Part shown: piece by piece, positions 1 through 8,203 of the stretch
How positions within the stretch are numbered: position 1 is the stretch's first letter
Layout of the letters: each line of letters begins with the position of its first letter
Assembly: GCA_946491665.1 (NCBI GenBank)
Contig: CAMLYL010000026.1
Coordinates: forward strand, 1-33,844
Source of the DNA: an uncultured Lachnospiraceae bacterium
Lineage (GTDB): Bacteria > Bacillota > Clostridia > Lachnospirales > Lachnospiraceae
Direction of reading: 5' to 3'
Length of the DNA stretch: 33,844 bases
Translations under genes and position numbers: made by a program
Notes under the pieces: model-generated
Told to the model about the DNA's origin: nothing
Database searches by the model: none
What the model saw: the letters and a program-made list of their open reading frames with translations, nothing else

Positions 1-225
1 AACCTTAATCACTTCCACCATCCGGTTTAACTGTTTTTTGATCTGCTCAAAGGTCAGATCGTCACAGGTACTGGAAATGGTCATACGGGATACATCTTCA
101 TTTTCCGTAGTTCCAACCGTAAGACTCTTCATATTATAGGATTTCCCGGCAAATAAACCGGAAATTTTGGCCAGAACACCTACCTCATTTTCTACATATA
201 ATGCAATCCATCTATCTTTCATCAT
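1..225 (-). CDS. ilvN: Acetolactate synthase small (regulatory) subunit, partial
   Basis: This is the N-terminal part of the regulatory subunit of acetolactate synthase, which confers feedback control on the first common step of branched-chain amino acid synthesis. About 75 codons are present and the gene runs off the left edge of the window. The translation begins MMKDRWIALYVENEVGVLAK and continues with a typical ACT-domain beta-alpha-beta pattern (ISGLFAGKSYNMKSL). It directly follows ilvB. The ATG at 225 is preferred because GGAGAAGAG lies just upstream. An in-frame ATG at 240 would leave only 2 bases after the ilvB stop codon and is the alternative. The assignment is firm from the motif and the ilvB neighbour. 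Confidence 0.9.
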   Translation of the reverse strand, partial: MMKDRWIALYVENEVGVLAKISGLFAGKSYNMKSLTVGTTENEDVSRMTISSTCDDLTFEQIKKQLNRMVEVIKV

Positions 226-242
226 ATCTCTCTTCTCCATTC

Positions 243-1997
243 TCAGGAACGCTTACTTGAACTCAGGATCATTTTATTCATGGGGCTTCCGCCGGGAACC
301 ATGGGAAGCACCAGTTCTTCCGTCGCAATCATAAATTCAATCAGTGTCGGCGCGTCAGTATTTGCCTTTGCAGCCTCAAGAGCCGGAATAATATCTTCCT
401 CCTTCTCTACGCGGATCCCATGAGCGCCGTAGCTTTCCGCCCACTTCAGGAAATCAGGAACATAAGGCGGGCAGGCATCGTTCGGCCCTTTGCATTGGGG
501 CGGACAGCTTTTTCTTCTGCGCAGACAGGTAGCCGCATAGCGCTTTCCGTAAAACAGCTCCTGCATCTGCCGCACCATACCGAGATAATAATTGTTTAAC
601 AGACAGATCGTAATCGGCGTTCCCTGCACAATCGCAGTCGCCATCTCCTGCATATTCATCTGAAAACCGCCGTCACCGGTGATGCAAACCACCGGCTGTT
701 CCGGATGCCCCATCTTCGCTCCCAGAGCCGCCGGGAAGCCAAAGCCCATAGTGCCGAGACCGCCGGAAATAATCAATTTCTTCTTAGGACTCATTTCCAG
801 GAACTGGGCAGCCCACATCTGATGCTGCCCTACGTCGGTTACGTAAGTTACTTCCTCGGGATAAACCTTATTCAGCCCTTCCATGATCATCTGCGGCGTC
901 ATTCCCTTATCCCGGCGCATTTCCAGAGGGTTTTCTCTGTCCCACTTCGCGATCTGTTTCATCCAGTCTTCGGTATCCTTTGGCTCTTTCCAGTCCTTTT
1001 CAATCCACTCCAGCATCTGCTCCAGAGCTATCTTCGCATCTGCCACAATGGGAACATCTACAACTACATTTCTGGAAATCGCCGCGGCATCAATATCCAG
1101 ATGGATAATTTTCGCCTTCGGAGCAAACTCATTCAGATCACCGGTAATACGGTCGTTGAATCGTGTACCGATGGAGAAAAGCAGATTACACTGGCTGACC
1201 GCAATATTCGCCGCATATTTTCCATGCATTCCGCCGCAGCCGATATAATAGGGATGATCACTGGGAATAACTCCCTTTCCCATTACAGTAGTAACCACCG
1301 GAATATGAGTAACCTCAGCCAGTTTTGCCAGCAGTTCACCTGCTCCGGCAATTTTCACACCGCCGCCTGCAAGGATCAGCGGACGGCCGGCCCCTTTCAA
1401 AAGCTTCGTTGCCCGGCGAAGCTGGCCGATATGTACGCCCTCGTTCAGCTTATATCCGCGGATATCAACCGTTTCCGGATACTCTGCCGGACCGTTGGCG
1501 GTCTGAATATCTTTCGGCAGATCAATCAGAACCGGTCCCGGTTTTCCCGTGGAGGCAATATGAAACGCCATTTTCAGAATCTTTCCGAGATCTTTCCGGT
1601 CACGAACAGTCACGCTGTATTTGGTAATGTGGCGGGTGATGCCTACAATATCTACCTCCTGGAAAGCATCGTTTCCGATCAGTCCAAGAGCCACCTGGCC
1701 GGTAAAAACAACCAGCGGAATACTGTCATAAAACGCATCGGCAATAGCGGTTACCGTGTTTGTCGCGCCGGGACCGCTGGTAACCAGACATACGCCGGTC
1801 TTTCCGGTCTCTCTGGCGTAGCCTTCCGCCTCATGCACAAGCGCCTGTTCATGGCGGGGCAGTACAATATCAATATCACTGTTCCGGTACAGCTCATCAA
1901 AAAGGTCTGTAACTGTACCGCCGGGATAAGCAAAAATCTTCTCTACGCCCTCTGCCTCCAGAGCGCGCAGGAACATTTTGGTTCCTGTAATTTCCAT
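243..1997 (-). CDS. ilvB: Acetolactate synthase, large catalytic subunit
   Basis: A thiamine-diphosphate enzyme that condenses two pyruvates, or pyruvate and 2-oxobutyrate, in valine, leucine and isoleucine synthesis. The ORF can extend further upstream, but the ATG at 1997 (MEITGTKMFL) follows AAAGGAGAC and matches the family start, giving 584 residues. Visible features are the catalytic glutamate in PRHEQAL (E50), the FAD/central domain, and the TPP motif GDGGF (about 441) followed by LLNNYYLGM. Between the TPP motif and the C-terminus lies a cysteine-bearing loop (C491, C498, C502, C509) absent from textbook enterobacterial enzymes. The C-terminus is the usual PMVPGGSPM. The gene lies 50 bases after an AEC transporter and just before ilvN. 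No T-box or other leader is visible in the short upstream gap. Confidence 0.95.
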   Translation of the reverse strand: MEITGTKMFLRALEAEGVEKIFAYPGGTVTDLFDELYRNSDIDIVLPRHEQALVHEAEGYARETGKTGVCLVTSGPGATNTVTAIADAFYDSIPLVVFTGQVALGLIGNDAFQEVDIVGITRHITKYSVTVRDRKDLGKILKMAFHIASTGKPGPVLIDLPKDIQTANGPAEYPETVDIRGYKLNEGVHIGQLRRATKLLKGAGRPLILAGGGVKIAGAGELLAKLAEVTHIPVVTTVMGKGVIPSDHPYYIGCGGMHGKYAANIAVSQCNLLFSIGTRFNDRITGDLNEFAPKAKIIHLDIDAAAISRNVVVDVPIVADAKIALEQMLEWIEKDWKEPKDTEDWMKQIAKWDRENPLEMRRDKGMTPQMIMEGLNKVYPEEVTYVTDVGQHQMWAAQFLEMSPKKKLIISGGLGTMGFGFPAALGAKMGHPEQPVVCITGDGGFQMNMQEMATAIVQGTPITICLLNNYYLGMVRQMQELFYGKRYAATCLRRRKSCPPQCKGPNDACPPYVPDFLKWAESYGAHGIRVEKEEDIIPALEAAKANTDAPTLIEFMIATEELVLPMVPGGSPMNKMILSSSKRS

Positions 1998-2047
1998 AAT
2001 AAATGTCTCCTTTTTGTTTTCCTTTTTCCACGCAGATACGCGTTTCC

Positions 2048-2998
2048 TTACAGCCAGCCGACAGTCCGCAGGATAAAGATCCATGCAGTCAGCGTGACGG
2101 AGGACAACAGGGTGGTCGCCACTACAATACTTGCAGTGAGCACTCCGTCATTATGCATATTTTTCGCCATGATATAGCAGCTCGGGGTTGCCGGGCCTGC
2201 CAGCATGACTGCGAGTGCAACCATTTTTTCGCCTGTAAATCCCAAAGCGGCTGCAATCGGCAGAAAAATTGCTGCCTGGGCAATCAGCTTGATAAAAGAT
2301 GCGCCCAGGGTCGGCCTGATCTTTTTCAGTGCCTTACGTCCTTCAAAGCCCGCGCCAAGTCCGATCAGGGCCAGTGGGGTTGCCATCTGCGCCACATTGT
2401 TCACGGTAGAATTCACAAGTTCTGGTAATGGATTGCCCAGCAATGCCACAATCATACCGAGGACAATAGCGATGATAATCGGGTTTTTCAGGATGTTAAT
2501 GCCGGCTTCTCTGATTTTGCCGGTGTCGCGTTCTCCCTCCGGGTGATCTCCCTCGAAAGTAAGAACGATTACGGAATATATGTTATACAATGGGACGGCA
2601 CCGATAATCATCAATGATCCCATTGTGGACTGTCCATAAATATTCTGAATAAATGCCAGACCCATGACGGCTGCGCTGCTGCGGAAAGCAGCCTGGGTAA
2701 ACGCGCCCCGCATGGAATGATCCTTCAGCGTCAGCTTTGCCGCCGCCCAGGAGCCCCAGAACCCCGCAGAAGTGGCCACTGCGCAAAACAGCACATATTT
2801 CCAGTCAAAAATGGATACAATATCCACGGTAGACAGATCACGAAACAACAGGAACGGCAGTGTGACCTTGAAATTAAACTTATTGGCTACCGTGACAAAA
2901 TTATCATTCAGCATACCGATCCTTCTCAGGAAATATCCGATTACCATAACCAGAAAGATCGGAAATGTTACGTTGATACTAAATAAAAAATTACTCAT
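2048..2998 (-). CDS. AEC-family (auxin efflux carrier-like) membrane transporter
   Basis: A hydrophobic protein of 316 residues with about ten membrane segments. It begins MSNFLFSINVTFPIFLVMVIG and includes the family-typical GYFLRRIGML and, near the C-terminus, AGPATPSCYIMAKNM. The AEC family contains secondary transporters for organic acids such as malate and malonate. The substrate here cannot be read from sequence. The start at 2998 follows AGGGAGGTTCAG; a longer upstream start lacks a comparable site. The gene sits 50 bases before ilvB on the same strand, so co-transcription is likely. A role in moving 2-oxo acids or pathway intermediates is only a guess from that position. Confidence 0.85.
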   Translation of the reverse strand: MSNFLFSINVTFPIFLVMVIGYFLRRIGMLNDNFVTVANKFNFKVTLPFLLFRDLSTVDIVSIFDWKYVLFCAVATSAGFWGSWAAAKLTLKDHSMRGAFTQAAFRSSAAVMGLAFIQNIYGQSTMGSLMIIGAVPLYNIYSVIVLTFEGDHPEGERDTGKIREAGINILKNPIIIAIVLGMIVALLGNPLPELVNSTVNNVAQMATPLALIGLGAGFEGRKALKKIRPTLGASFIKLIAQAAIFLPIAAALGFTGEKMVALAVMLAGPATPSCYIMAKNMHNDGVLTASIVVATTLLSSVTLTAWIFILRTVGWL

Positions 2999-3110
2999 CT
3001 GAACCTCCCTGTTATTTTTGAAAAGTGCCAGGGAGTGCATCTGTCATTCTCTGCACTTTCTCTTCTCCCCGCCGGATTCCAGCGAAAAGAATGTCTTTTA
3101 TTATAAAGTC

Positions 3111-3599
3111 TTATTTTTTCTCATATTTATAAAAATAATATTCCAGATCAAAGTAGGTCTGTTCCTCACTGTCTGCAGTGATCCGCCACTTCGGCATCTC
3201 ATCCAGATTCGGGAAAAAAGCATCCGCCTCATAAGCATAGTTGATTTTCGTGATATGAGCCACTTCACATTCATCCAGCAGCTGGCGGTAAATACTCTCG
3301 CCGCCAATCACATAAACATCCTCCGACGGATATTTCTTCAGCTCTTCATGAAGCTCATCCAGATCATGCACCACCACAGCGCCGTCCGCGCGATAATCCT
3401 TATCACGGGTCATAACGATATTCACACGATTTTTCAGGGGCTTGCCGCCGGGAAAACTCTCCAGAGTCTTTCGTCCCATCACAACAACCTTTCCGGTGGT
3501 TGTCTGCCGGAAAAACTTCATGTCGTCGGGAATACTGACCAGCAGTTTGTTTTTCAGACCAATTCCCCAGTTCTTATCTACAGCCGCAATCAAATTCAT
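3111..3599 (-). CDS. folA: Dihydrofolate reductase
   Basis: Reduces dihydrofolate to tetrahydrofolate with NADPH, regenerating the folate oxidised by thymidylate synthase. The 162-residue protein has the family hallmarks: N-terminal MNLIAAVDKNWGIG, the acidic active-site residue in SIPDDMKFFR (about D26), VVMGRKTLESFPG for cofactor binding, and VYVIGGESIYRQLL. The ATG at 3599 is preceded by AAAGGAGG. It lies 20 bases downstream of thyA, the usual functional pairing, and the two are presumably one transcript. The length is normal for bacterial FolA. Confidence 0.95.
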   Translation of the reverse strand: MNLIAAVDKNWGIGLKNKLLVSIPDDMKFFRQTTTGKVVVMGRKTLESFPGGKPLKNRVNIVMTRDKDYRADGAVVVHDLDELHEELKKYPSEDVYVIGGESIYRQLLDECEVAHITKINYAYEADAFFPNLDEMPKWRITADSEEQTYFDLEYYFYKYEKK

Positions 3600-3619
3600 G
3601 CCAGTTCCTCCTTTATCTG

Positions 3620-4468
3620 TCACACCGCAATAGGAATGTTTGTAATCTGCGGTCCGGTCTCATAGTCAATAAGCTTCACATCGTCCCGGGTAAACTGATA
3701 GAAATCCTTCACCTCCGGATTCAGCCAGAAAGTCGGCGCCGGAAAAGGTTCTCTGGAAATCAGCTCCCGGATCAGAGGCACATGGCGGTCATAAATATGA
3801 GCGTCGGCAATCACATGAACCAGTTCACCCACCTGCATATCACACACCTGAGCCAGCATATGCATCAGAACCGCATACTGGCAGACATTCCAGTTATTGG
3901 CGGCCAGCACATCCTGGGAACGCTGATTTAAAATAGCGTTCAGTGTCAGTTTTTCCTGTCCCGGTTCCTTTGTCACATTGAAAGTCATGCTGTAGGCGCA
4001 GGGATACAGATTCATCTCGTGAAGATCCTGATGGACATAAATATTCGTCATAATCCGGCGGCTGTAGGGATTATTCTTCAGATCATAAATCACCCGGTCC
4101 ACCTGATCCATCATTCCCTCTTTATACTGATGCTTCACTCCCATCTGATAGCCGTAAGCTTTTCCGATAGAACCATCCTCATCCGCCCACTCATCCCAGA
4201 TATGACTGTGCAGATCATGAATATTATTGGACTTCTGCTGCCAGATCCAGAGCATTTCATCGGTACAGCTCTTGATAGCAGTACGCCGGAGCGTCAGCGC
4301 CGGGAATTCCTTTGAGAGATCATAACGGTTCACTACGCCAAACTTTTTGATCGTATAAGCGCTGGCGCCGTCCTCCCATTTCGGGCGCACCTTCTCACCC
4401 TCCGTACTGGTTCCGTTTGTAAGGATGTCATTGCACATATCAATAAATACTCTGTCCGCGTAACTCAT
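3620..4468 (-). CDS. thyA: Thymidylate synthase (ThyA type)
   Basis: Methylates dUMP to dTMP using 5,10-methylene-tetrahydrofolate. The 282-residue protein carries recognisable ThyA landmarks: the SRRI arginine pair (about 137-138), the probable catalytic cysteine in NLYPCAYSMTF (C157), NQRSQDVLAANNWN (phosphate and pyrimidine contacts), and HIYDRHVPLI near the end. The segment after the catalytic cysteine differs from the common PCH form, so this is a divergent subtype rather than the enterobacterial one. The start at 4468 (MSYADRVF) is chosen because GGAGAGGAG sits at good spacing; a start 7 codons earlier would lie over that site. It heads a thyA-folA unit, preceded by a terminator and a TATAAT box. 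Confidence 0.93.
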   Translation of the reverse strand: MSYADRVFIDMCNDILTNGTSTEGEKVRPKWEDGASAYTIKKFGVVNRYDLSKEFPALTLRRTAIKSCTDEMLWIWQQKSNNIHDLHSHIWDEWADEDGSIGKAYGYQMGVKHQYKEGMMDQVDRVIYDLKNNPYSRRIMTNIYVHQDLHEMNLYPCAYSMTFNVTKEPGQEKLTLNAILNQRSQDVLAANNWNVCQYAVLMHMLAQVCDMQVGELVHVIADAHIYDRHVPLIRELISREPFPAPTFWLNPEVKDFYQFTRDDVKLIDYETGPQITNIPIAV

Positions 4469-4509
4469 CCATTCTCTCCTCTCCTGCACCGCTGTCGGTA
4501 AATGCTCAT

Positions 4510-4515
4510 ATTATA
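4510..4515 (-). promoter_or_regulatory. Probable -10 box for thyA-folA
   Basis: A TATAAT hexamer on the minus strand about 40 bases upstream of the thyA start, just beyond the hairpin ending the preceding operon. No good -35 is visible at 17 bases, so the promoter call rests on the -10 and its position. Confidence 0.4.
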
Positions 4516-4531
4516 ACAAATTTTTTATTAC

Positions 4532-4573
4532 AAAAAAAGGGGTTACTGAAAAGTATTCTCCCCTTACAGTAAC
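4532..4573 (-). terminator. Rho-independent terminator after nfo
   Basis: On the minus strand GTTACTG pairs with CAGTAAC, flanked by GGGG/CCCC complementarity, and is followed directly by a run of seven T. It lies 40-80 bases after the nfo stop codon and separates that operon from thyA. Confidence 0.65.
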
Positions 4574-4610
4574 AGCCCGGCCCCAGTACATGCGCAAAAC
4601 AGCAAAACAA

Positions 4611-5441
4611 TTATATCATCCATCTGCGGATCAGAGCAATTTCCTTTGCGTATCCCTCCATGGTGTTGGGCGTTTCCAGAATAAACGGCCTTCCCTGCAG
4701 AAGCGGATGGTTTACCACCGCCTGCAGACCATCGATGCCGATCTGTCCCAGGCCGATGCATTCATGCCGGTCCTTTCTGGCTCCTATATCATTTTTGCTG
4801 TCATTGATATGAACCGCTTTCAGCCGGTCCACACCAATGATCCGGTCGAATTCTTTTAAAACCTCGTCCAGCCCATCCAGAATATCATAGCCCCCGTCCC
4901 ACACATGACAGGTATCCAGGCAGACGCCGATGCGATCCTGAAGCTTCACGCTCTCGATAATCCGCTGGATCTCCTCAAAATTCCTTCCCACCTCAGTACC
5001 TTTTCCGGCCATAGTCTCCAGCAGTACTGTTGTGGTCATATCTTCAAACATCGCTGTGTTCAGAGCTTCCGCAATCATGGGGATCGCCTCATCTGCTCCC
5101 TGTCCCACATGAGAACCGGGATGAAAATTATAGTACTGTCCCGGAGTGGCTTCCATCCGCTCCATATCCTCTGTCAGTACATCCCCCGCAAACTTACGGA
5201 TATCCGGTTTGTCAGAACAGAGATTCATGGTATAGGGAGCATGTGCCACAATCTTTCCGAAATGGTGCTCCTCCATCAGTTCCATCAGCGCATCTGCATC
5301 CGATCTGTCCAGTTTCCTGGCTTTCCCTCCTCTGGGATTTCTTGTAAAAAAGGCAAAGGTATCCGCTCCGATCTCCAATGCCTGTTTCCCCATACTCAAA
5401 AATCCCCTTGAGGCCGAAAGATGTGCTCCTATGTAAATCAT
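4611..5441 (-). CDS. nfo: Endonuclease IV (AP endonuclease)
   Basis: Cleaves DNA 5' of abasic sites in base-excision repair; a tri-zinc TIM-barrel enzyme. The 276-residue protein begins MIYIGAHLSASRGF, the canonical start of the family. It shows the zinc-ligand blocks NFHPGSHVG, VLLETMAGKGTEVG, CLDTCHVWDGGYD, KAVHINDSKNDIG with RHECIGLG, and FILETP near the end. The length is normal. It is the last gene of a same-strand run with dCMP deaminase, a Nudix hydrolase and an rRNA methyltransferase, and is followed by a clear terminator. With nearby thyA and dCMP deaminase, it fits a theme of nucleotide-pool and uracil/AP-site management. Confidence 0.95.
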   Translation of the reverse strand: MIYIGAHLSASRGFLSMGKQALEIGADTFAFFTRNPRGGKARKLDRSDADALMELMEEHHFGKIVAHAPYTMNLCSDKPDIRKFAGDVLTEDMERMEATPGQYYNFHPGSHVGQGADEAIPMIAEALNTAMFEDMTTTVLLETMAGKGTEVGRNFEEIQRIIESVKLQDRIGVCLDTCHVWDGGYDILDGLDEVLKEFDRIIGVDRLKAVHINDSKNDIGARKDRHECIGLGQIGIDGLQAVVNHPLLQGRPFILETPNTMEGYAKEIALIRRWMI

Positions 5442-5497
5442 TTCTTATTCTCCAATCTTCTTTCATATATTACCAGCAATTGCTGCAGGCGTCATAC

Positions 5498-5515
5498 CCC
5501 TGCGCTTCCGCAGGG
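5498..5515 (-). other. Tight hairpin between the rlmI-like gene and nfo
   Basis: CCCTGCG and CGCAGGG pair perfectly around a 4-base loop immediately after the methyltransferase stop codon, followed by a 12-base palindrome CAGCAATTGCTG at 5474-5485. There is no T run, so it may be a weak or processing hairpin rather than a full terminator; nfo could still be read through. Confidence 0.45.
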
Positions 5516-5516
5516 T

Positions 5517-6746
5517 TTACTTTTCATCCACCACCTGGAAAATATAGAACTTCAGGTAGTAGCTCTCATCCGCCGCCCACAGAATCGGATGATCCGCTGC
5601 CTGGGTACGGTATTCCACCTGTCTCAGGCGCTTGTGGGCGCTCTGCGCCGCCTGGCGGATTACCTTTGTAAAGTTTTCATAATCCATAAAATGAGAACAG
5701 GAACAGGTAGCCAGATAGCCGCCGTCCTTCACCAGCTTCATCCCCCGGATATTGATTTCCCGATACCCCTTCATGGCATTCTTGATCGTAGCCCGGGACT
5801 TCGTAAACGCAGGCGGATCCAGAATTACCAGATCATACTTTTCTCCGGCCTCCGCCAGCCGGGGCAGTTCGTCAAACACATCCGCCGCCCGGAAATGCAC
5901 CCGGTCCTGAAGGCCGTTCAGCACCGCGTTGGCTGCGGCCTGCTCCACGGCATATTCTGAGATGTCCAGCCCGGTCACCTCTGCAGCTCCCGCCAGGCCG
6001 GCATTCAGCGCAAAGGTTCCCATATGGGTAAAGCAGTCCAGCACGCGCTTTCCCTTTGCCAGACGCTGGATGGCCAGACGATTGTATTTCTGATCCAGGA
6101 AAAATCCTGTCATCTGTCCGTCCTTCACATCCACCATGTATTTCACGCCGTTCTCCGTAATCTGCACTGTAGTATCAAAGGCTTCTCCAATAAAGCCCTT
6201 GACCCGCTGCATCCCTTCCTTCAGACGCTCCTTCGCGTCACTGCGTTCAAAGACGCCCCGGATCCGGATGCCGTCCTCTGCCAGAATTTCTTTCAGCAGT
6301 TCCACAATAATCTCTTTCATCCGGTCGATTCCCAAAGCAAGGGATTCCACTACCAGCACATCCTCATATTTGTCAATCGTCATGCCCGGGAGAAAGTCTG
6401 CTTCCCCGAATACCAGACGGCAGCTCGAAATATCCACCGTGCTTTTCCGGTAATCCCAGGCCGCCTGCAACCGCATCCGCAGAAAATCTGTATCTATGAC
6501 CGCATCCGCGCGGCGCGTCATCATGCGGATACGGATTTTGGAATTCTGATTGATGAACCCTTTTCCCATGGGATAGCCGTCAAAATCACGCACCAGAACA
6601 ATATCTCCATTTTCAAAGCTTCCCGCAATGGAATCAATCTCATTGTCAAAAATCCAGGCGCCTCCGGCTTTAATAGTGCGCCCCTCGCCTTTTTTTAATG
6701 TCGCCATCGCCGGATGCTCTTTTTCTATTTTTCTGTATTCACACAT
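5517..6746 (-). CDS. Class I rRNA large-subunit methyltransferase (RlmI-like, m5C)
   Basis: A SAM-dependent methyltransferase of the RlmI/YwbD group, whose E. coli member makes 5-methylcytosine in 23S rRNA. An N-terminal PUA-like domain (about 15-90, ATLKKGEGRTIKAGGAWIF) is followed by an EEHEE-like linker and a Rossmann methyltransferase domain. The SAM-binding stretch is VLDCFTHMGTFALNAG (about 235-250). Motif IV is LVILDPPAFTKS (about 307-318), and a catalytic-type cysteine motif TCSCSHFM follows at about 348-355. The start at 6746 has AAAGGA about 14 bases upstream. An internal ATG 13 codons later matches the family start but has no good ribosome binding site. It sits in the dCMP deaminase-nudC-nfo run. 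Confidence 0.88.
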   Translation of the reverse strand: MCEYRKIEKEHPAMATLKKGEGRTIKAGGAWIFDNEIDSIAGSFENGDIVLVRDFDGYPMGKGFINQNSKIRIRMMTRRADAVIDTDFLRMRLQAAWDYRKSTVDISSCRLVFGEADFLPGMTIDKYEDVLVVESLALGIDRMKEIIVELLKEILAEDGIRIRGVFERSDAKERLKEGMQRVKGFIGEAFDTTVQITENGVKYMVDVKDGQMTGFFLDQKYNRLAIQRLAKGKRVLDCFTHMGTFALNAGLAGAAEVTGLDISEYAVEQAAANAVLNGLQDRVHFRAADVFDELPRLAEAGEKYDLVILDPPAFTKSRATIKNAMKGYREINIRGMKLVKDGGYLATCSCSHFMDYENFTKVIRQAAQSAHKRLRQVEYRTQAADHPILWAADESYYLKFYIFQVVDEK

Positions 6747-6791
6747 ATCGTATACCGTAATCCTTTTTCTGCCGTCCGCGGCAGATTATTT

Positions 6792-7619
6792 TTATTTCGT
6801 CCCGTAATCTTCCTTAAATTTGCACAGCATCTCATTGGTCAGAGAATAATCATTATTTTCCTCAAAAACCTCTTCCGGAGAAATCCACTTTGCCATAGCC
6901 AGCTCCTCCTCCTCGATGATAATATGATCATCTCCGTCCAGATCACAGAAGAACCCGAACAGCAGACTGTCCGAAAACGGCCAGGGCTGAGACTTATAAA
7001 ACCGCAGGTTTTTCACACGAAGATGCGTCTCCTCAAAAACCTCCCGGGCCACACACTCCTCGATGGTTTCCCCCACCTCGGCAAAGCCGGCAATCAGCGC
7101 ATAATGATCCGTAAATCCTCCTTTATAATGGCTGACCAGAATCTTTCCGTCATGAATCACACCTACAATCACGCAGGGACAGATCTTCGGATATTCCCGG
7201 TTTCCGCAGGAGGGACAGTACATCATCCGCTCCCGGTCCGAGTGTTCCATAGGATGCCCGCATCTGCCGCAGAACTGCAGCGCCTCATAGAACCGACCGA
7301 TCTGCAGCGCCACCAGCCCCGCGTACAAAGCCTCCTTCGGACTTCCCTTCCGGAGATACTGCATTTTTTCATAGCGATACCCTTTTAACTCCAGATCATG
7401 AGCCAGAAAATACCTGTCCTCCCCAACAGAGAACAGATAGCGGTACTTTCTGCTTCTGCACTCCCCGGGCAGTTCTCCAAAATCGGGAAAAATGATCTCC
7501 TCCCTGCTGCCGCCCAGCATAATACAGCCGTCTTTCAGACTGATCACCTTATCCCCCGCTCCGGGCTCCAGATCACGATATTGATTATCAAAATGCTTTC
7601 CGTTTAATTCCTGTATCAT
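6792..7619 (-). CDS. nudC: NADH pyrophosphatase / RNA NAD-decapping Nudix hydrolase (NudC-like)
   Basis: Hydrolyses NAD(H) to NMN(H) and AMP; family members also remove NAD caps from RNA. The 275-residue protein has a four-cysteine zinc ribbon (C117, C120, C135, C138). A Nudix box follows at about 178-200 (GFAEVGETIEECVAREVFEE), with HL where many members have GI/GV. The NudC-specific SQPWPF motif is at about 210-215, in the form SQPWPFSDS. The ATG at 7619 follows a short gap after the dCMP deaminase gene. The zinc ribbon plus SQPWPF separates NudC from other Nudix enzymes. Confidence 0.9.
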   Translation of the reverse strand: MIQELNGKHFDNQYRDLEPGAGDKVISLKDGCIMLGGSREEIIFPDFGELPGECRSRKYRYLFSVGEDRYFLAHDLELKGYRYEKMQYLRKGSPKEALYAGLVALQIGRFYEALQFCGRCGHPMEHSDRERMMYCPSCGNREYPKICPCVIVGVIHDGKILVSHYKGGFTDHYALIAGFAEVGETIEECVAREVFEETHLRVKNLRFYKSQPWPFSDSLLFGFFCDLDGDDHIIIEEEELAMAKWISPEEVFEENNDYSLTNEMLCKFKEDYGTK

Positions 7620-7639
7620 CTGTCTGTCACTCCCTGCTG

Positions 7640-8128
7640 TCAGTAGCCGAATGTTCCGAGAATAGACTCATCATCCTCTACCCAGTCCTGAATACGGATC
7701 TCCCGGTACTCCTCTTTGCTGTCACGAATATATACTTTCTCAATTCCGGCATTGATCATCATCCGCTTGCACATAGAACAGCTGTTGGAATTCTTCACAT
7801 ATTCCCCTGTGTCCATCTCTTTTCCCACCAGATACATGGTACTTCCCAGCATCTCTCCCCGGGACGCGCTGATAATCGCGTTAGCCTCAGCATGAACGCT
7901 GCGGCAGAGCTCGTAGCGCTCTCCCCTGGGTACCTGCATCTTCTGCCGGATGCAGATTCCCAGATCCGAACAGTTCTTCCGTCCCCGGGGCGCGCCCACA
8001 TAGCCGGTGGAAATTACCTCGTCATTTTTCACTATCACCGCCCCGTACTGCCTGCGCAGACAGGTTCCCCTCTGGGCAACAATCTCCGCCAGATCCAGAT
8101 AATAATTAATTTTATCTCTACGCTTCAT
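7640..8128 (-). CDS. Deoxycytidylate (dCMP) deaminase
   Basis: Converts dCMP to dUMP, the substrate of thymidylate synthase encoded about 3.2 kb away. The 162-residue protein has the zinc-dependent deaminase signature: HAEANAI (H79, E81) and SCSMCKRMMINAGI (C117, C120). The N-terminal CLRRQYGAVIVKNDEVISTGYVGAPRG is typical of ComEB/dCMP deaminases. The ribosome binding site is GGGAGGGAG. It is the first gene of the unit that continues with nudC, the rlmI-like gene and nfo. The ComEB name comes from competence operons elsewhere; nothing here indicates a competence role. Confidence 0.93.
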   Translation of the reverse strand: MKRRDKINYYLDLAEIVAQRGTCLRRQYGAVIVKNDEVISTGYVGAPRGRKNCSDLGICIRQKMQVPRGERYELCRSVHAEANAIISASRGEMLGSTMYLVGKEMDTGEYVKNSNSCSMCKRMMINAGIEKVYIRDSKEEYREIRIQDWVEDDESILGTFGY

Positions 8129-8170
8129 CTATTCTCCCTCCCGCCACTGATACTAATTTGTTATACTCAC

Positions 8171-8200
8171 CGCCTGTAGAGGCGGGAGTTTCCCACATCT
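8171..8200. other. GC-rich hairpin in the comEB upstream region
   Basis: CCGCC and GGCGG pair around a 6-base loop (TGTAGA), followed by GGGAGTTTCCC. The arrangement resembles the end hairpins of IS200/IS605-type elements, but no transposase is nearby and the resemblance is from memory, so only the hairpin itself is supported. Confidence 0.35.
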
Positions 8201-8203
8201 GAT

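Noticed and set aside
1998..2047. Possible T-box or leader attenuator for ilvB
   Set aside because: The gap is 50 bases and contains no T-box sequence or terminator; control must lie upstream of the AEC transporter gene or elsewhere.
705..2177. Long plus-strand ORF opposite ilvB
   Set aside because: It is antisense to a certain gene and its translation is low-complexity histidine/arginine-rich without any family motif; a codon-bias shadow.
8171..8200. IS200/IS605 element end or TnpB guide RNA
   Set aside because: Only one small hairpin resembles such ends; there is no tnpA/tnpB or second end, so the claim cannot be supported.
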